From positions 3,038,001 through 3,102,000 of the forward strand of contig NZ_CP041146.1 in NCBI RefSeq assembly GCF_006494775.1: a stretch of DNA of 64,000 bases, in the 5' to 3' direction. This DNA comes from Nocardioides humi (GTDB taxonomy: Bacteria > Actinomycetota > Actinomycetes > Propionibacteriales > Nocardioidaceae). The notes beneath the pieces are model-generated. The model worked only from the letters and a program-made list of their open reading frames with translations, did no database searches and had not been told where the DNA came from. Made by a program: the position numbers and the translations under genes. Below, in pieces: positions 18,473 to 27,765 of this stretch; the first letter of the stretch is position 1; each line of letters starts with the position of its first letter.

Positions 18473-19513
18473 TCAGATCGGGCGGTCGCGCCGGTTCCTT
18501 GGGTCGATCAGGTCGACGATCCGCTGGAGGTCGCCGGTGTTGGCGAACTCGATGGTGATCCGGCCCTTGGCCTTGCCGAGGTCGATCTTGACCCGGGTCT
18601 CCAGCCGGTCCCCGAGCCGCTCGGAGAGCTCGCCCAGGCCCGGTGCCTGCGGCTTCGCGCGGCGGGGGCGGGACGTCGTACCGCCGGTGCCGTCGCCGAC
18701 CGCGACGATCTCCTCCAGGCCGCGCACCGAGATGCCCTCGGCGACGACGCGCTGGGCGAGGCGGTCCTGCTGCTCGGCGTCGCCGACACCCAGCAGGGCG
18801 CGGGCGTGTCCGGCGGACAGCACGCCGGCGGCGACCCGGCGCTGGACGGCGGGGGAGAGCTTGAGGAGGCGCAGCGTGTTGCTGATCTGGGGGCGGGAGC
18901 GGCCGATCCGCTGGGCCAGCTCGTCGTGCGTGCAGGAGAAGTCCTCGAGCAGCTGCTGGTAGGCGGCCGCCTCCTCGAGCGGGTTGAGGTTGCTGCGGTG
19001 CAGGTTCTCCAGCAGCGCGTCGCGGAGCATGTCGGTGTCGTCGGTCTCGCGGACGATCGCGGGGATCGTGGCGAGACCGGCCTGCTGGGTGGCGCGCCAG
19101 CGACGCTCGCCCATGACCAGCTCGTAGGCGTCCGGGCCGGTCCGACGGACGACGACCGGCTGCAGGAGGCCGATCTCCTTGACCGAGTGGACCAGCTCGG
19201 CCATCGCCTCCTCGTCGAAGACGGTCCGCGGGTTCACCGCGTTGGGCGCGATCTGGTCGACGGGCAGCTCGGCGAAGTAGGCGCCGTCGACGGGCCGCAG
19301 ACCCGAATCCGCGATCTGAGCGCCGTTCGCGGCCCCGGTGGACCCGGGGTCCGCCGAGGTGCTGGACGTGGCTCCAGCGGCAAAGTCCGGATCCTGGGCG
19401 CCGGAGTTGACACCGGCCGCCTCGGCGCTGCCGGGAGCGGGCGTGGGCGGCGCGGTCGGGATGAGCGAGCCGAGGCCCCGGCCGAGGCCGCGGCGGGGGG
19501 TGCTGGAACTCAC
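18473..19513 (-). CDS. parB: Chromosome-partitioning protein ParB
   Basis: A 346-residue CTP-dependent DNA clamp that loads at parS and spreads, organising the origin for segregation. The basic N-terminus RRGLGRGLGSLIP is the ParA-interacting motif. The ParB/Srx domain follows (VDQIAPNAVNPRTVFDEEAM, then ELVMGERRWRATQQAG, containing the GERRxRA CTP-binding motif). The HTH region is HDELAQRIGRSRPQISNTLR, and a C-terminal dimerisation domain ends the protein. An Ala/Gly/Ser-rich insertion lies at about residues 25-70. The GTG start overlaps the parA stop (GTGA). Four parS-like sites lie within 3.2 kb. Confidence 0.96.
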   Translation of the reverse strand: MSSSTPRRGLGRGLGSLIPTAPPTPAPGSAEAAGVNSGAQDPDFAAGATSSTSADPGSTGAANGAQIADSGLRPVDGAYFAELPVDQIAPNAVNPRTVFDEEAMAELVHSVKEIGLLQPVVVRRTGPDAYELVMGERRWRATQQAGLATIPAIVRETDDTDMLRDALLENLHRSNLNPLEEAAAYQQLLEDFSCTHDELAQRIGRSRPQISNTLRLLKLSPAVQRRVAAGVLSAGHARALLGVGDAEQQDRLAQRVVAEGISVRGLEEIVAVGDGTGGTTSRPRRAKPQAPGLGELSERLGDRLETRVKIDLGKAKGRITIEFANTGDLQRIVDLIDPRNRRDRPI

Positions 19514-20649
19514 GAGAGGCTCCCTCGGGTGACGATCTCGCGCGCTGCCTCGAGGTAGCTCAGCGCGCCGGGCGAACCGGGATCGTAGGTCATCACGGTC
19601 TGGCCGTACGACGGCGCCTCGGACACGCGCACCGATCGCGGGATGGCGGTCTTGAGGACCTGGTCGCCGAAGTGGTCGCGCACCTCCTGCGCGACGCCGG
19701 CGGCGAGCCGGGTGCGGGCGTCGTACATGGTGAGGACGATGGTCGACACCGCGAGCTCCGGGTTGAGGTGGGCGCGCACCATGTCGACGGTGGCGAGCAG
19801 CTGGCCGAGGCCCTCGAGAGCGTAGTACTCCGCCTGGATCGGGATCAGCATCTCCGCCCCGGCCACGAGCGCGTTGAGGGTGAGCAGCCCGAGCGAGGGC
19901 GGGCAGTCGATGAAGACGTAGTCGAAGCGCTCCTCGCCGATCGCGGCGGCGGTGCCGATCCGGGGGTGGGCGTCCAGCGCCTTCTTCAGCCGCTGCTCCC
20001 GGGCGACGACGCTGACCAGCTCGATCTCGGCGCCGGCCAGGTCGATGGTCGCGGGCACGACCCACAGGCCGGAGGCGTCGGGGCACGGCTGCACGATGTC
20101 GGCGATCGCGACGCCGTCGACGAGGAGCTCGTACGACGACAGGGTGCCCTGCCGGTGCTCGATGTTGAGCGCCGTGGAGGCATTGCCCTGCGGGTCGAGG
20201 TCGATGACCAGCACCCGCTGCCCGAGCTGGGTGAGCGCGGCCGCGAGGTTGACCGTGGACGTCGTCTTGCCGACACCGCCCTTCTGGTTCGCCACGACGA
20301 ACACCCGGGTCTCCGAGGGCCGGTCGAGCTGCTCCTGGGGGATGCCGGCGCGGACCATCACCGTCGCCTGGGCCGCCCGGGCGAGGGGAGTGAGGTCGTC
20401 CTCGAACCCGGCCGTCCGCTCGGCGAGCTGGGCCGCGGTGAGCGGCGGCGAGGTGGTGGTCCCGGGCGTTTCACGTGAAACGTCGACCGGGCCGACGGCG
20501 TCGGTTCCACGTGAAACCAACCGGTCTCCGGGACCGACCCGTTCGGGGTCGCCCTGTGGATAACCAGGGAGGTTCTGTGGAGACTCACGCTCAGCACTCG
20601 CCTCCGGACCGGTGGAAAACCCGGGACCGGGGCCTAACGAGTCACTCAC
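19510..20649 (-). CDS. parA: Chromosome-partitioning ATPase ParA
   Basis: A 379-residue ParA/MinD-type Walker ATPase partnering ParB in origin segregation. The deviant Walker A is ANQKGGVGKTTSTVNLAAAL, preceded by a ~120-residue hydrophilic N-terminal extension. Walker A-prime and B follow as VIDLDPQGNASTAL and YVFIDCPPSLGLLTLNAL. GTG 20649 has an excellent ribosome binding site (AGGAGGAAG) and overlaps the rsmG stop by 4 bp. Two parS-like sites lie inside the coding sequence of the N-terminal extension (20467-20482, 20503-20518). Confidence 0.95.
   Translation of the reverse strand: MSDSLGPGPGFSTGPEASAERESPQNLPGYPQGDPERVGPGDRLVSRGTDAVGPVDVSRETPGTTTSPPLTAAQLAERTAGFEDDLTPLARAAQATVMVRAGIPQEQLDRPSETRVFVVANQKGGVGKTTSTVNLAAALTQLGQRVLVIDLDPQGNASTALNIEHRQGTLSSYELLVDGVAIADIVQPCPDASGLWVVPATIDLAGAEIELVSVVAREQRLKKALDAHPRIGTAAAIGEERFDYVFIDCPPSLGLLTLNALVAGAEMLIPIQAEYYALEGLGQLLATVDMVRAHLNPELAVSTIVLTMYDARTRLAAGVAQEVRDHFGDQVLKTAIPRSVRVSEAPSYGQTVMTYDPGSPGALSYLEAAREIVTRGSLS
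20467..20482. promoter_or_regulatory. parS site 2, inside parA
   Basis: CGTTTCACGTGAAACG: the 14-bp core of parS is perfect and the outer pair is C/G instead of T/A. It is the most symmetric of the four sites. It encodes VSRET in the ParA N-terminal extension. Confidence 0.85.
20503..20518. promoter_or_regulatory. parS-like site 3, inside parA
   Basis: GGTTCCACGTGAAACC, one core mismatch from parS in the left half, 20 bp from site 2. Both are in the variable N-terminal part of parA, where coding constraint is low. Confidence 0.65.
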
Positions 20650-21437
20650 GACTTCCTCCTCTTCCTTCGCGGCTTCCCCCCACGCGAACCCCGAGGAACG
20701 CGCTGGCCACGAAGCGGCAACGATACGCGGGTCGGATCGGCCCACGACAGACGGACGATGCGAATCGGCTCGACCGCGCCCTCGGCGGCGAGCTCGGTAC
20801 CCAGCTCCTCGATCACGGCCGGGGCGCACCCCAGCCGGCGACAGGTCTCCTCGGCCGCTGCGACCTCCTCGGCCGCGCTGCTGCCCTTCATCGCCAGCAG
20901 CGCGCCGGTCGGCGCCACCAGGGGCATGCACCAGGTGGCGAGCTGGTCGAGGGCGGTGACGGCCCGGGCGGTCACGACGTCGTACGACGCGAGGCCGTGC
21001 ACGGCGTCGGCCCGCCCGCGGACCACGGTCACGTTGTCGAGGCGGAGGCGCGCGACGGCCTCCTCGAGGAAGGTGGTCCGGCGCAGCAGGGGCTCGATCA
21101 GCGTCACCCGCACATCGGGACGGGCGATCGCGAGAACCAGGCCGGGCAGGCCCGCTCCGGACCCGACGTCGGCGACCGTCGCGTCGGCGGGCAGGGCGGC
21201 GGCCAGCAGGCCGCAGTTGATCAGGTGGCGCTCCCAGAGCCGGGGGGTCTCGCGGGGGCCGATGAGGCCGCGGACGACACCGTCGGTCGCCAGCAGCTCG
21301 GCGTACGCCAGCACGAGATCGATGCGGTCGGCGGGGAAGACCTCCGCCAGGACCGCCGGGGGAGCAGACAGCACCCCCGGGCCCTCACGGTCCGGAGGAC
21401 CGGGGGACACCGGGGGTGCGGAGTCGTCGTGTTTCAC
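20646..21437 (-). CDS. rsmG: 16S rRNA (guanine527-N7)-methyltransferase RsmG
   Basis: SAM-dependent methyltransferase that makes m7G in the 530 loop of 16S rRNA. The 263-residue protein has the SAM-binding motif VADVGSGAGLPGLVLAIARP, the conserved LWERHLINCGLL, and DVVTARAVTALDQLATWCMP. The basic C-terminus GGKPRRKRRKS is typical. The annotated GTG start (21437) lies inside a parS site, and the first ~20 residues are Pro-rich and unconserved. An internal GTG near 21374 is an alternative start. It overlaps parA. Confidence 0.93.
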   Translation of the reverse strand: MKHDDSAPPVSPGPPDREGPGVLSAPPAVLAEVFPADRIDLVLAYAELLATDGVVRGLIGPRETPRLWERHLINCGLLAAALPADATVADVGSGAGLPGLVLAIARPDVRVTLIEPLLRRTTFLEEAVARLRLDNVTVVRGRADAVHGLASYDVVTARAVTALDQLATWCMPLVAPTGALLAMKGSSAAEEVAAAEETCRRLGCAPAVIEELGTELAAEGAVEPIRIVRLSWADPTRVSLPLRGQRVPRGSRGGKPRRKRRKS

Positions 21438-21445
21438 GTGAAACG
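21430..21445. promoter_or_regulatory. parS site 4, over the rsmG start codon
   Basis: TGTTTCACGTGAAACG, one terminal base from the parS consensus. It covers the putative GTG start codon of rsmG (21435-21437) in the 13-bp gap after jag. Confidence 0.85.
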
Positions 21446-21458
21446 TCGACCGCGAGCG

Positions 21459-22112
21459 TCAGGCCGGCAGTACGACGACGTACCGCCGCGGCTCGACGCC
21501 GGCCGACTCCGAGCGGAGGCCCGCAGCGGCGACCGCGTCGTGGACGATCTTGCGCTCGAAGGGAGACATCGGCTCCAGCGAGACCGGCTCGCCCGAGGCG
21601 GCGACCTGCGCCGCCGTGTCGGCGCCGAGCTGGGTGAGCCGGGTCCGCTTGTCGGCACGGTAGCCGGAGATGTCGAGCATCAGCCGGGACCGCTCGCCGG
21701 TCTCGCGGTAGACGGCGAGCCGAGTGAGCTCCTGCAGGGCCTCGAGCACCTTGCCGTCGCGGCCCACCAGCTGGCTCAGGTCGGCGCCGACGATCGACAC
21801 GGCGGCCCGGTCGGCCTCCACGTCGATGTCCAGGTCGCCGTCCAGGTCGGCGATGTCGAGCAGCTCCTCGAGGTAGTCGGCGGCGATGTCGCCCTCCTGC
21901 TCGAGCCGGGCCACCCGGTCGCTCTCCCCAGCCGGCGCGTCCTGCTCGGCGTCCGCCGCCTCGTCGGCGCTCGTCCCGTCCTCGGTGGCGTCCTCGTCGG
22001 CGTCCTCGAGGACGTCACCCGTCACGTCGTCCGCGACGTCTGCCGTCGCTGCCTCGGCCACGTCGTCGGTCATGTTCTCGGCCACCACATCGGTCTCGAT
22101 CTCGGCGCTCAC
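21459..22112 (-). CDS. jag: Jag/KhpB-like R3H domain RNA-binding protein
   Basis: A 217-residue protein with a very acidic N-terminal extension (about residues 1-75, Asp/Glu/Ala/Thr-rich). A KH-like domain follows (LSQLVGRDGKVLEALQELTR, residues ~115-135). The R3H domain is at the C-terminus (EPMSPFERKIVHDAVA, then VEPRRYVVVLPA). Such proteins bind RNA and, in Gram-positive bacteria, influence cell-wall elongation. The gene invariably follows yidC, as here, with a GTGA overlap. Confidence 0.9.
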   Translation of the reverse strand: MSAEIETDVVAENMTDDVAEAATADVADDVTGDVLEDADEDATEDGTSADEAADAEQDAPAGESDRVARLEQEGDIAADYLEELLDIADLDGDLDIDVEADRAAVSIVGADLSQLVGRDGKVLEALQELTRLAVYRETGERSRLMLDISGYRADKRTRLTQLGADTAAQVAASGEPVSLEPMSPFERKIVHDAVAAAGLRSESAGVEPRRYVVVLPA

Positions 22113-23161
22113 TTGCTGTCTCCCTCGTGGTTCGTGGTCTCGTCCTTGCCCTCGGGCGGCGACTTCCTCGCCTGCCCGCCGGGCTTGCTCTGGGTGGTGC
22201 CGCCCTTGCGCTGCGAGCGGCTCTGCCGCTTCGGCTGCTGCCGCGTCGCGGGCCGGCGCCCCTCCTCGACCTTCTCCTCGACGACGGTCTCGGTCGGGGT
22301 CCGGCCGTGCCGGGCGGCCTTGGCCCGGTCGCGCTCCTCCTTGGCCGCGAAGGCGGGCGTGCCGGGCGCGGGGTTGTTGCGGATGACGTAGAACTGCTGG
22401 CACATGGTCCACAGGTTCGAGGTGGTCCAGTAGAGGAGGACGCCGATCGGGAACGCCACGCCACCGAGGCCGAAGGCCACCGGGAGGATGTAGAGCAGCA
22501 TCTTCTGCTGCTGGGCGTACGGGCCGCTCATCGCCTCGGCCGGCATGTTCTTGGCCATCAGCTGGCGCTGCGTGGTGAAGGTGGTCGCGGTCATCGCGAG
22601 CACCAGGATCAGGGCGACCACCATGACCAGGCCGTGCGGCTCGTCGCCCCAGGTGCGCGAGTTCCAGAACGACTCCTTGAGCGGGATCGCCCCGAAGATC
22701 TCGGACTGGCCGAACTGCTTGGCCCGGTCGGCGTCGAGGAAGCCGTGCGCCTTGCCGCTGCGCGCCGCCTGGTCGAGGAGCCGGAACAACGCGAAGAAGA
22801 TCGGCATCTGCATCAGGATCGGCAGGCACGACGCGAACGGGTTCGTCCCGGCGTCCTTGTAGAGCTTCATCGTCTCTTCGGCCAGCTTCTGCCGGTCGTG
22901 GCCGTACTTCTTCTGCAGCTCCTTCACCTTGGGCTGCAGCAGCTGCATGTTGCGGCTGGACTTGATCTGCTTGACGAACAGCGGGATCAGGGCCGCCCGG
23001 ATCACCAGCGTGAGGCCGATGATCGACAGCGCCCACGAGAGGCCGCCGGCCGGGTCGAGCCCGATCAGGCTCAGCAGCTCGTGCCAGCCGATCAGCACCG
23101 CCGAGACGATGTAGTACAGCGGCACCATGATGAAGTGGCCGATGTCGCCGATAATGCCCAC
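22109..23161 (-). CDS. yidC: Membrane protein insertase YidC
   Basis: A 350-residue Oxa1/YidC/Alb3 insertase that places membrane proteins with or without SecYEG. It lacks the large periplasmic domain of Gram-negative forms. Membrane segments are seen near residues 10-30, 40-60 (ALSIIGLTLVIRAALIPLFV, containing the hydrophilic-groove Arg), 110-130, 180-195 and 225-245. The signature QPKVKELQKKYGHDRQKLAEE is the cytoplasmic hairpin. The C-terminal ~80 residues are Lys/Arg/Gln-rich, probably ribosome-binding. The start is GTG 23161. Confidence 0.95.
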   Translation of the reverse strand: MGIIGDIGHFIMVPLYYIVSAVLIGWHELLSLIGLDPAGGLSWALSIIGLTLVIRAALIPLFVKQIKSSRNMQLLQPKVKELQKKYGHDRQKLAEETMKLYKDAGTNPFASCLPILMQMPIFFALFRLLDQAARSGKAHGFLDADRAKQFGQSEIFGAIPLKESFWNSRTWGDEPHGLVMVVALILVLAMTATTFTTQRQLMAKNMPAEAMSGPYAQQQKMLLYILPVAFGLGGVAFPIGVLLYWTTSNLWTMCQQFYVIRNNPAPGTPAFAAKEERDRAKAARHGRTPTETVVEEKVEEGRRPATRQQPKRQSRSQRKGGTTQSKPGGQARKSPPEGKDETTNHEGDSK

Positions 23162-23164
23162 TGA

Positions 23165-23479
23165 TCAGGCTCCTTGTTGGGAGTCGGGACCGCCGACGAT
23201 CGCCGGCAGCAGGTCGGGGTCGCGCTCAGCGCGGGTGGGGGAGTGGTCCGCGTGGTCGTGGCCGCGCCGCGGCGGCACGTGGTCGACGCCACCGGGCGCC
23301 CACGGGTGGCAGCGCAGCAGTCGGCGTACCGCCAGCCAGCTGCCGCGGAGCGCGCCGTGCACCCGCAGCGCCTCCACGGCGTACGCCGAGCACGACGGGT
23401 AGTAGCGGCAGGTCGGACCGAGGAACGGGCTGATGAGGAGCTGGTAGCCGCGCACCAGGCCGATGAGCAACCACTTCAT
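23165..23479 (-). CDS. yidD: Membrane protein insertion efficiency factor YidD
   Basis: A 104-residue member of the YidD family, which assists YidC. The conserved core is visible: [20 protein letters not shown], then [20 protein letters not shown] with the three Cys. The C-terminal ~35 residues are His/Arg/Asp-rich and unconserved. ATG 23479 overlaps the rnpA stop by 4 bp. yidC starts 3 bp after its stop, so translation is probably coupled along the operon. Confidence 0.93.
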   Translation of the reverse strand: MKWLLIGLVRGYQLLISPFLGPTCRYYPSCSAYAVEALRVHGALRGSWLAVRRLLRCHPWAPGGVDHVPPRRGHDHADHSPTRAERDPDLLPAIVGGPDSQQGA

Positions 23480-23853
23480 CGCGCCTCCCGCCCGTGCGTG
23501 CCCACGCGGTCCAGACAACGGGCGAGGTCCGCGCACAGTTCCGGGTACGACGCCTCGGCCGCCGCCGCCTGCGCCCGCACCACCAGCACGGCACCCGGGG
23601 GCAGGTCCGGGACCGCGGGGCGCACGGCGTGCCGCAGCCGCCGCCTGACCCGGTTGCGGACGACGGCCCCGCCGACCGCCTTGCTGACGACGAAGCCGAC
23701 CCGCGCGGGCCGCTCCTCGGACATGCCGACGGCCTGCTGCTCGTCAGGGAGCAGCAGGTGGGCGACGAGGGTGCGCGACCCGGCGCGGTGACCACGGCGG
23801 CCGGCGGCCCGGAACAGGTCCGGGTCGGTGAGCCGGTGGTCGGCTGCGAGCAC
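23476..23853 (-). CDS. rnpA: Ribonuclease P protein component
   Basis: Protein subunit of RNase P, which helps the catalytic RNA cleave 5' leaders from pre-tRNAs. The 125-residue product has the family RNR motif [14 protein letters not shown] preceded by [11 protein letters not shown]. Family members usually begin VLPAxHRL, so GTG 23853 ([10 protein letters not shown]) was chosen over GTG 23865. It sits between rpmH and yidD, the standard order. Confidence 0.93.
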   Translation of the reverse strand: MLAADHRLTDPDLFRAAGRRGHRAGSRTLVAHLLLPDEQQAVGMSEERPARVGFVVSKAVGGAVVRNRVRRRLRHAVRPAVPDLPPGAVLVVRAQAAAAEASYPELCADLARCLDRVGTHGREAR

Positions 23854-23897
23854 GGTCAGCCCCACGGGAACCGCTGGGCGGACACGCAGATCCGTCC

Positions 23898-24035
23898 TCA
23901 GACGGACAGGCTCTGACGGCCCTTCCGGCGACGGTTCGCCAGGATGGCGCGACCGGCGCGGGTGCGCATCCGCAGTCGGAAACCGTGCACCTTGTGGCGA
24001 CGACGGTTGTTGGGCTGGTACGTCCGCTTGCTCAC
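23898..24035 (-). CDS. rpmH: 50S ribosomal protein L34
   Basis: The complete 45-residue ribosomal protein ([20 protein letters not shown], ending RKGRQSLSV), very basic and near-identical in pattern to other actinobacterial L34. It starts at GTG 24035-24033 and is the first gene of the minus-strand rpmH-rnpA-yidD-yidC-jag-rsmG-parAB run, divergent from dnaA. Confidence 0.97.
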   Translation of the reverse strand: MSKRTYQPNNRRRHKVHGFRLRMRTRAGRAILANRRRKGRQSLSV

Positions 24036-24580
24036 GATCGACCTCTCAGATGATGCAATGTCGGGAAGGGTCTCCGGCAGCCGGGAGCGAGCTCCGGTCG
24101 GGAGCCGCGCAGCACGTCGGCCGGCACCGCGCAGCCACGAGGACCGGTGGAGACCGAGGCGTCGTGGACATGCGGCACCGGTCGAACACCGGTTGACCAA
24201 TCAACGGTACGCGGACGCCGGATCGGGGGTCAAACCGACGCCTCCTGCGGCACCTCTCCCGGGGCACCGTGCACGGGATGTCAAAACCTGTGGATAGCGG
24301 GTTGATCCACCGGCACCGGGCGGTTAGGTTCGACGAATCCGGGTTTCCCCGCCGGTGCCGACCGCCCTGGTCGACGTGCGTCGCGCAGTTGCCCGTTCCT
24401 TCTCGGGAACGCTCCTCTGACCTGCGTAAACAGTCGATCCCGGGAGGATCGGACAGGCCTCGGTTCGGCATCGTCACCGTGATGATGCAAGAGTTCACAA
24501 CCTGTGGACAAACCTGTGGAGCCAGCGCCGGAGCCGACGCGTCCCCGCTCCCGGGACCAGCGCGAGCGAGAGGGAGTGGC
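24036..24580. promoter_or_regulatory. rpmH-dnaA intergenic region with DnaA-box-like sequences
   Basis: A 545-bp gene-free stretch holding divergent promoters for rpmH and dnaA. DnaA-box-like sequences: TGTGGATAG (24289-24297), TGTGGACAA (24503-24511, the reverse complement of the actinobacterial consensus TTGTCCACA) and TGTGGAGCC (24515-24523). The last two lie just before dnaA, which fits autoregulation of dnaA or a part of a bipartite origin. TTGACCAATCAA (near 24193) is a small dyad near the rpmH side. I cannot place exact promoter elements. Confidence 0.6.
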
Positions 24581-26161
24581 GTGACCGGCAACCCGGATCA
24601 GCCCCAGGACGAGACGAGCACCTCGGGCGGCCCCGCCCCGGACGCGCCGCCCCTCGATCCGGCCACCGCCCGGCTGGTCCAGGAGTGGGCCACCGTCGTC
24701 GGCGACCTGCAGACCCACCAGCGCGCCTGGCTCCAGGCCAGCCGCCCGGTCACCCTCCACGGCACGACCGCGATCGTCGCCGTCCCCGACGACTTCACCC
24801 GCAAGCGCCTCGAAGGCCGGCTGCGCGGCGAGCTCGAGGACGCGCTGACCATCCGCTTCGGTCACGACGTCCAGCTCGCGGTGACCGTCGACAGCTCGCT
24901 GCGCCACGAGCTCGGCCAGGAGACGCCGTACGACGACGGCCCGGCCTACGAGACCGCCGCCCCGCCCGACGCCGTCGACGCCGGAGCGCCGGGCGGCTAT
25001 GCGGCGGCGCCCTATGAGCCGGATCGACAAGTCGCCATGTCGACAAATCAACCTGTCGACTCGTCGATCGGAGCGCTCGACCTCACGGCCGCGACCGCCG
25101 GCCCCGCGGCCACGCCCAGCGGCGAGTCGCGGCTGAACCCGAAGTACACCTTCGAGACCTTCGTCATCGGCTCCTCCAACCGGTTCCCCCACGCGGCCGC
25201 CGTCGCGGTCAGCGAGGCGCCGGGCCGCAGCTACAACCCGCTGCTCGTCTACGGCGAGTCCGGCCTCGGCAAGACCCACCTGCTGCACGCGATCGGCCAC
25301 TACGTCCGCACGATCTACGCCGGCTCCAAGGTGCGCTACGTCTCCAGCGAGGAGTTCACCAACGAGTTCATCAACGCGATCCGCGACGACCGGCAGGACC
25401 GGTTCAAGCGGAAGTACCGCGACGTGGACGTGCTCCTCATCGACGACATCCAGTTCCTCGAGGGCAAGACGCAGACCCAGGAGGAGTTCTTCCACACCTT
25501 CAACACGCTCCACAACGCCAACAAGCAGATCGTGCTCACCTCCGACCGCCCGCCCAAGCGGCTCGAGGCGCTGGAGGACCGGCTGCGCAACCGGTTCGAG
25601 TGGGGCCTGATCACCGACGTCCAGCCGCCCGACCTCGAGACCCGGATCGCGATCCTGCGCAAGAAGGCCGCCATGGACCGGCTCACCGCGCCCTCCGACG
25701 TGCTGGAGTTCATCGCGAGCAAGATCCAGACCAACATCCGCGAGCTCGAGGGCGCCCTGATCCGGGTCACCGCCTTCGCCAACCTCAACCGGCAGGACGT
25801 CGACATGACCCTCGCCGAGATCGTGCTCAAGGACCTCATCCCCGAGGGCGGCGAGCCCGAGATCACCGCGACGCTGATCATCGCCCAGACCGCGGCGTAC
25901 TTCGGCCTCTCCATCGACGAGCTCACCGGCCCCAGCCGCGGCCGCCACCTGGTCATGGCCCGCCAGATCGCGATGTACCTGTGCCGCGAGCTCACCGGCC
26001 TCTCCCTGCCCAAGATCGGCGCGCAGTTCGGCAACCGCGACCACACGACGGTCATGTACGCCGAGCGGAAGATCAACCAGCTCCTCGGCGAGCGGCGCGC
26101 CGTCTTCAACCAGGTCAGCGAGCTCACCAACCGCGTCAAGATGCAGGCCCGGCAATCTTGA
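24581..26161 (+). CDS. dnaA: Chromosomal replication initiator DnaA
   Basis: Initiator ATPase of 526 residues. Domain I is at about 25-110. A variable linker (~115-180, rich in Ala/Asp/Pro) follows. The AAA+ domain III has Walker [18 protein letters not shown] (near residue 225) and Walker [14 protein letters not shown]. The DNA-binding domain IV carries the DnaA signature [19 protein letters not shown] near the C-terminus. GTG 24581 follows GAGAGGGAG. DnaA-box-like sequences lie both upstream and in the dnaA-dnaN gap. Confidence 0.98.
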   Translation: MTGNPDQPQDETSTSGGPAPDAPPLDPATARLVQEWATVVGDLQTHQRAWLQASRPVTLHGTTAIVAVPDDFTRKRLEGRLRGELEDALTIRFGHDVQLAVTVDSSLRHELGQETPYDDGPAYETAAPPDAVDAGAPGGYAAAPYEPDRQVAMSTNQPVDSSIGALDLTAATAGPAATPSGESRLNPKYTFETFVIGSSNRFPHAAAVAVSEAPGRSYNPLLVYGESGLGKTHLLHAIGHYVRTIYAGSKVRYVSSEEFTNEFINAIRDDRQDRFKRKYRDVDVLLIDDIQFLEGKTQTQEEFFHTFNTLHNANKQIVLTSDRPPKRLEALEDRLRNRFEWGLITDVQPPDLETRIAILRKKAAMDRLTAPSDVLEFIASKIQTNIRELEGALIRVTAFANLNRQDVDMTLAEIVLKDLIPEGGEPEITATLIIAQTAAYFGLSIDELTGPSRGRHLVMARQIAMYLCRELTGLSLPKIGAQFGNRDHTTVMYAERKINQLLGERRAVFNQVSELTNRVKMQARQS

Positions 26162-26570
26162 CTGGCGCGAGCGCGTCGCATATCGACGGCCGCGCGCTTG
26201 CCCGCGAACCTGTGGAGAAAGCCCACGGAACTGTGAGAACTACACGGGGAGGATTCCGTGGAGGCACCTACCCGGCGCTCCACACCGGGCCGGTGGTCCA
26301 CACCGCTGCTCGTGACACCCGATTTCGTCCACAGCCGTCATCCACCGGTCATGTCCGCTCTCACCTGCGGAAACGTCGGCTCTCCACAGTTTCCACCACC
26401 GCTATGACCACTCCCTGACGACATGAAGACCTGGTTCGCCGGAACTCCTCCGGACCCCCGATCTGTGGATCGTGTCCCGCTCGGCGCGAGCAGGGCGCAC
26501 ACCCGTCGCCCCGCTGAGGGGCGACGTGGCAGGATGCAACTCCCATCAACCATGTGAGAGGTACGACGAC
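26162..26570. other. Probable origin of replication (oriC), dnaA-dnaN intergenic region
   Basis: A 409-bp gene-free region between dnaA and dnaN, the usual actinobacterial oriC position. DnaA-box-like 9-mers (consensus TTGTCCACA with variants) are at 26211-26219 (reverse TTCTCCACA), 26294-26302 (TGGTCCACA), 26325-26333 (TCGTCCACA), 26380-26388 (CTCTCCACA) and 26464-26472 (reverse CGATCCACA). Several share the TCCACA core on both strands. The stretch also contains the dnaN promoter, which I cannot pinpoint. Confidence 0.75.
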
Positions 26571-27719
26571 GTGAAGTTCCGTGTCGACCGCGACGTCCTC
26601 GCCGACGCCGTCGCCTGGGCTGCGCGCAGCCTGCCCGTCCGGCCCAGCGCGCCCGTGCTCGCCGGACTCCTCATCGAGGCCGGCGACGACGGCCTGGTGC
26701 TGTCGACGTTCGACTACGAGACCTCCGCGCGTGCCACCCTCGCGGCCGAGGTGAGCGACGAGGGCAAGGCGCTGGTCAGCGGCCGGCTGCTCGCCGACAT
26801 CTGCCGCAGCCTCCCGAACAAGCCGGTCGATCTCACCCTCGACGGCGCCCGGGTCTCGCTGACCTGCGGCTCGTCCCGGTTCTCCCTGCAGACGCTGCCG
26901 GTCGAGGACTACCCGACGATCCCGGAGATGCCGGCCGCGACCGGCACCGTCCCCAGCGAGGCCTTCGCGCACGCCGTGGCCCAGGCGGTCACCGCCGCCG
27001 GCCGCGACGACATGCTGCCGGTCCTCACCGGCGTCCGCGTCGAGATCGAGGGCTCGACGATCGCGCTGCTCGCGACCGACCGGTTCCGGCTGTCCCAGCG
27101 CGAGCTCACCTGGAATCCCGGCACGCCCGACGCCAGCCTCGCCGCGCTGGTGCCCGCCAAGGTGCTCGGCGACACCGCGAAGTCGCTGACCGCGGGCCCC
27201 GAGGTCACCATCGCCCTCTCCGCCTCCGGTGCGGGCGACGGCATCATCGGCTTCGAGGGCACCGGCCCCGGCGGCGTACGTCGTACGACGACCCGACTGC
27301 TCGACGGCGAGTTCCCCAAGGTGCGCAGCCTGTTCCCCAACGAGAAGCTCACGATCGCGAAGATCGACCGGGCCGAGCTGATCGAGTCGGTCAAGCGGGT
27401 CTCCCTCGTCGCCGACCGCAACACCGCCGTCCAGCTGAGCTTCCGCGACGGCGCGCTGGTGCTCGACGCCGGCTCCGGCGACGACGCCCAGGCGTCCGAG
27501 TCGGTCGCCGCCGACATCCAGGGCGACGAGCTCGTCACGGGCTTCAACCCGACCTTCCTGCTCGACGGCCTCAGCGCGATCGACGAGCCGGTCGTCGAGC
27601 TGGCCTTCACCCAGCCCTCGAAGCCGGTCGTCATCAGCGGCACCGGCGACGAGAGCGCGGAGGACGCCGAGAGCGGCTCCTTCCGCTACCTGCTGATGCC
27701 GCGCCGCCTGCTGAGCTGA
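26571..27719 (+). CDS. dnaN: DNA polymerase III beta subunit (sliding clamp)
   Basis: Ring-shaped processivity clamp, 382 residues, with the three repeated clamp domains at about 1-125, 130-255 and 260-380. Typical blocks are KFRVDRDVLADAVAWAARSL, LPVLTGVRVEIEGSTIALLA and the C-terminal SFRYLLMPRRL. GTG 26571 follows GAGAGG. It is the second gene of the dnaA-dnaN-gnd-recF group. Confidence 0.98.
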   Translation: MKFRVDRDVLADAVAWAARSLPVRPSAPVLAGLLIEAGDDGLVLSTFDYETSARATLAAEVSDEGKALVSGRLLADICRSLPNKPVDLTLDGARVSLTCGSSRFSLQTLPVEDYPTIPEMPAATGTVPSEAFAHAVAQAVTAAGRDDMLPVLTGVRVEIEGSTIALLATDRFRLSQRELTWNPGTPDASLAALVPAKVLGDTAKSLTAGPEVTIALSASGAGDGIIGFEGTGPGGVRRTTTRLLDGEFPKVRSLFPNEKLTIAKIDRAELIESVKRVSLVADRNTAVQLSFRDGALVLDAGSGDDAQASESVAADIQGDELVTGFNPTFLLDGLSAIDEPVVELAFTQPSKPVVISGTGDESAEDAESGSFRYLLMPRRLLS

Positions 27720-27765
27720 GGCCGCTCGGCCCACCATCCGCCAGCGACCCAGAGGGAGATGCGTG

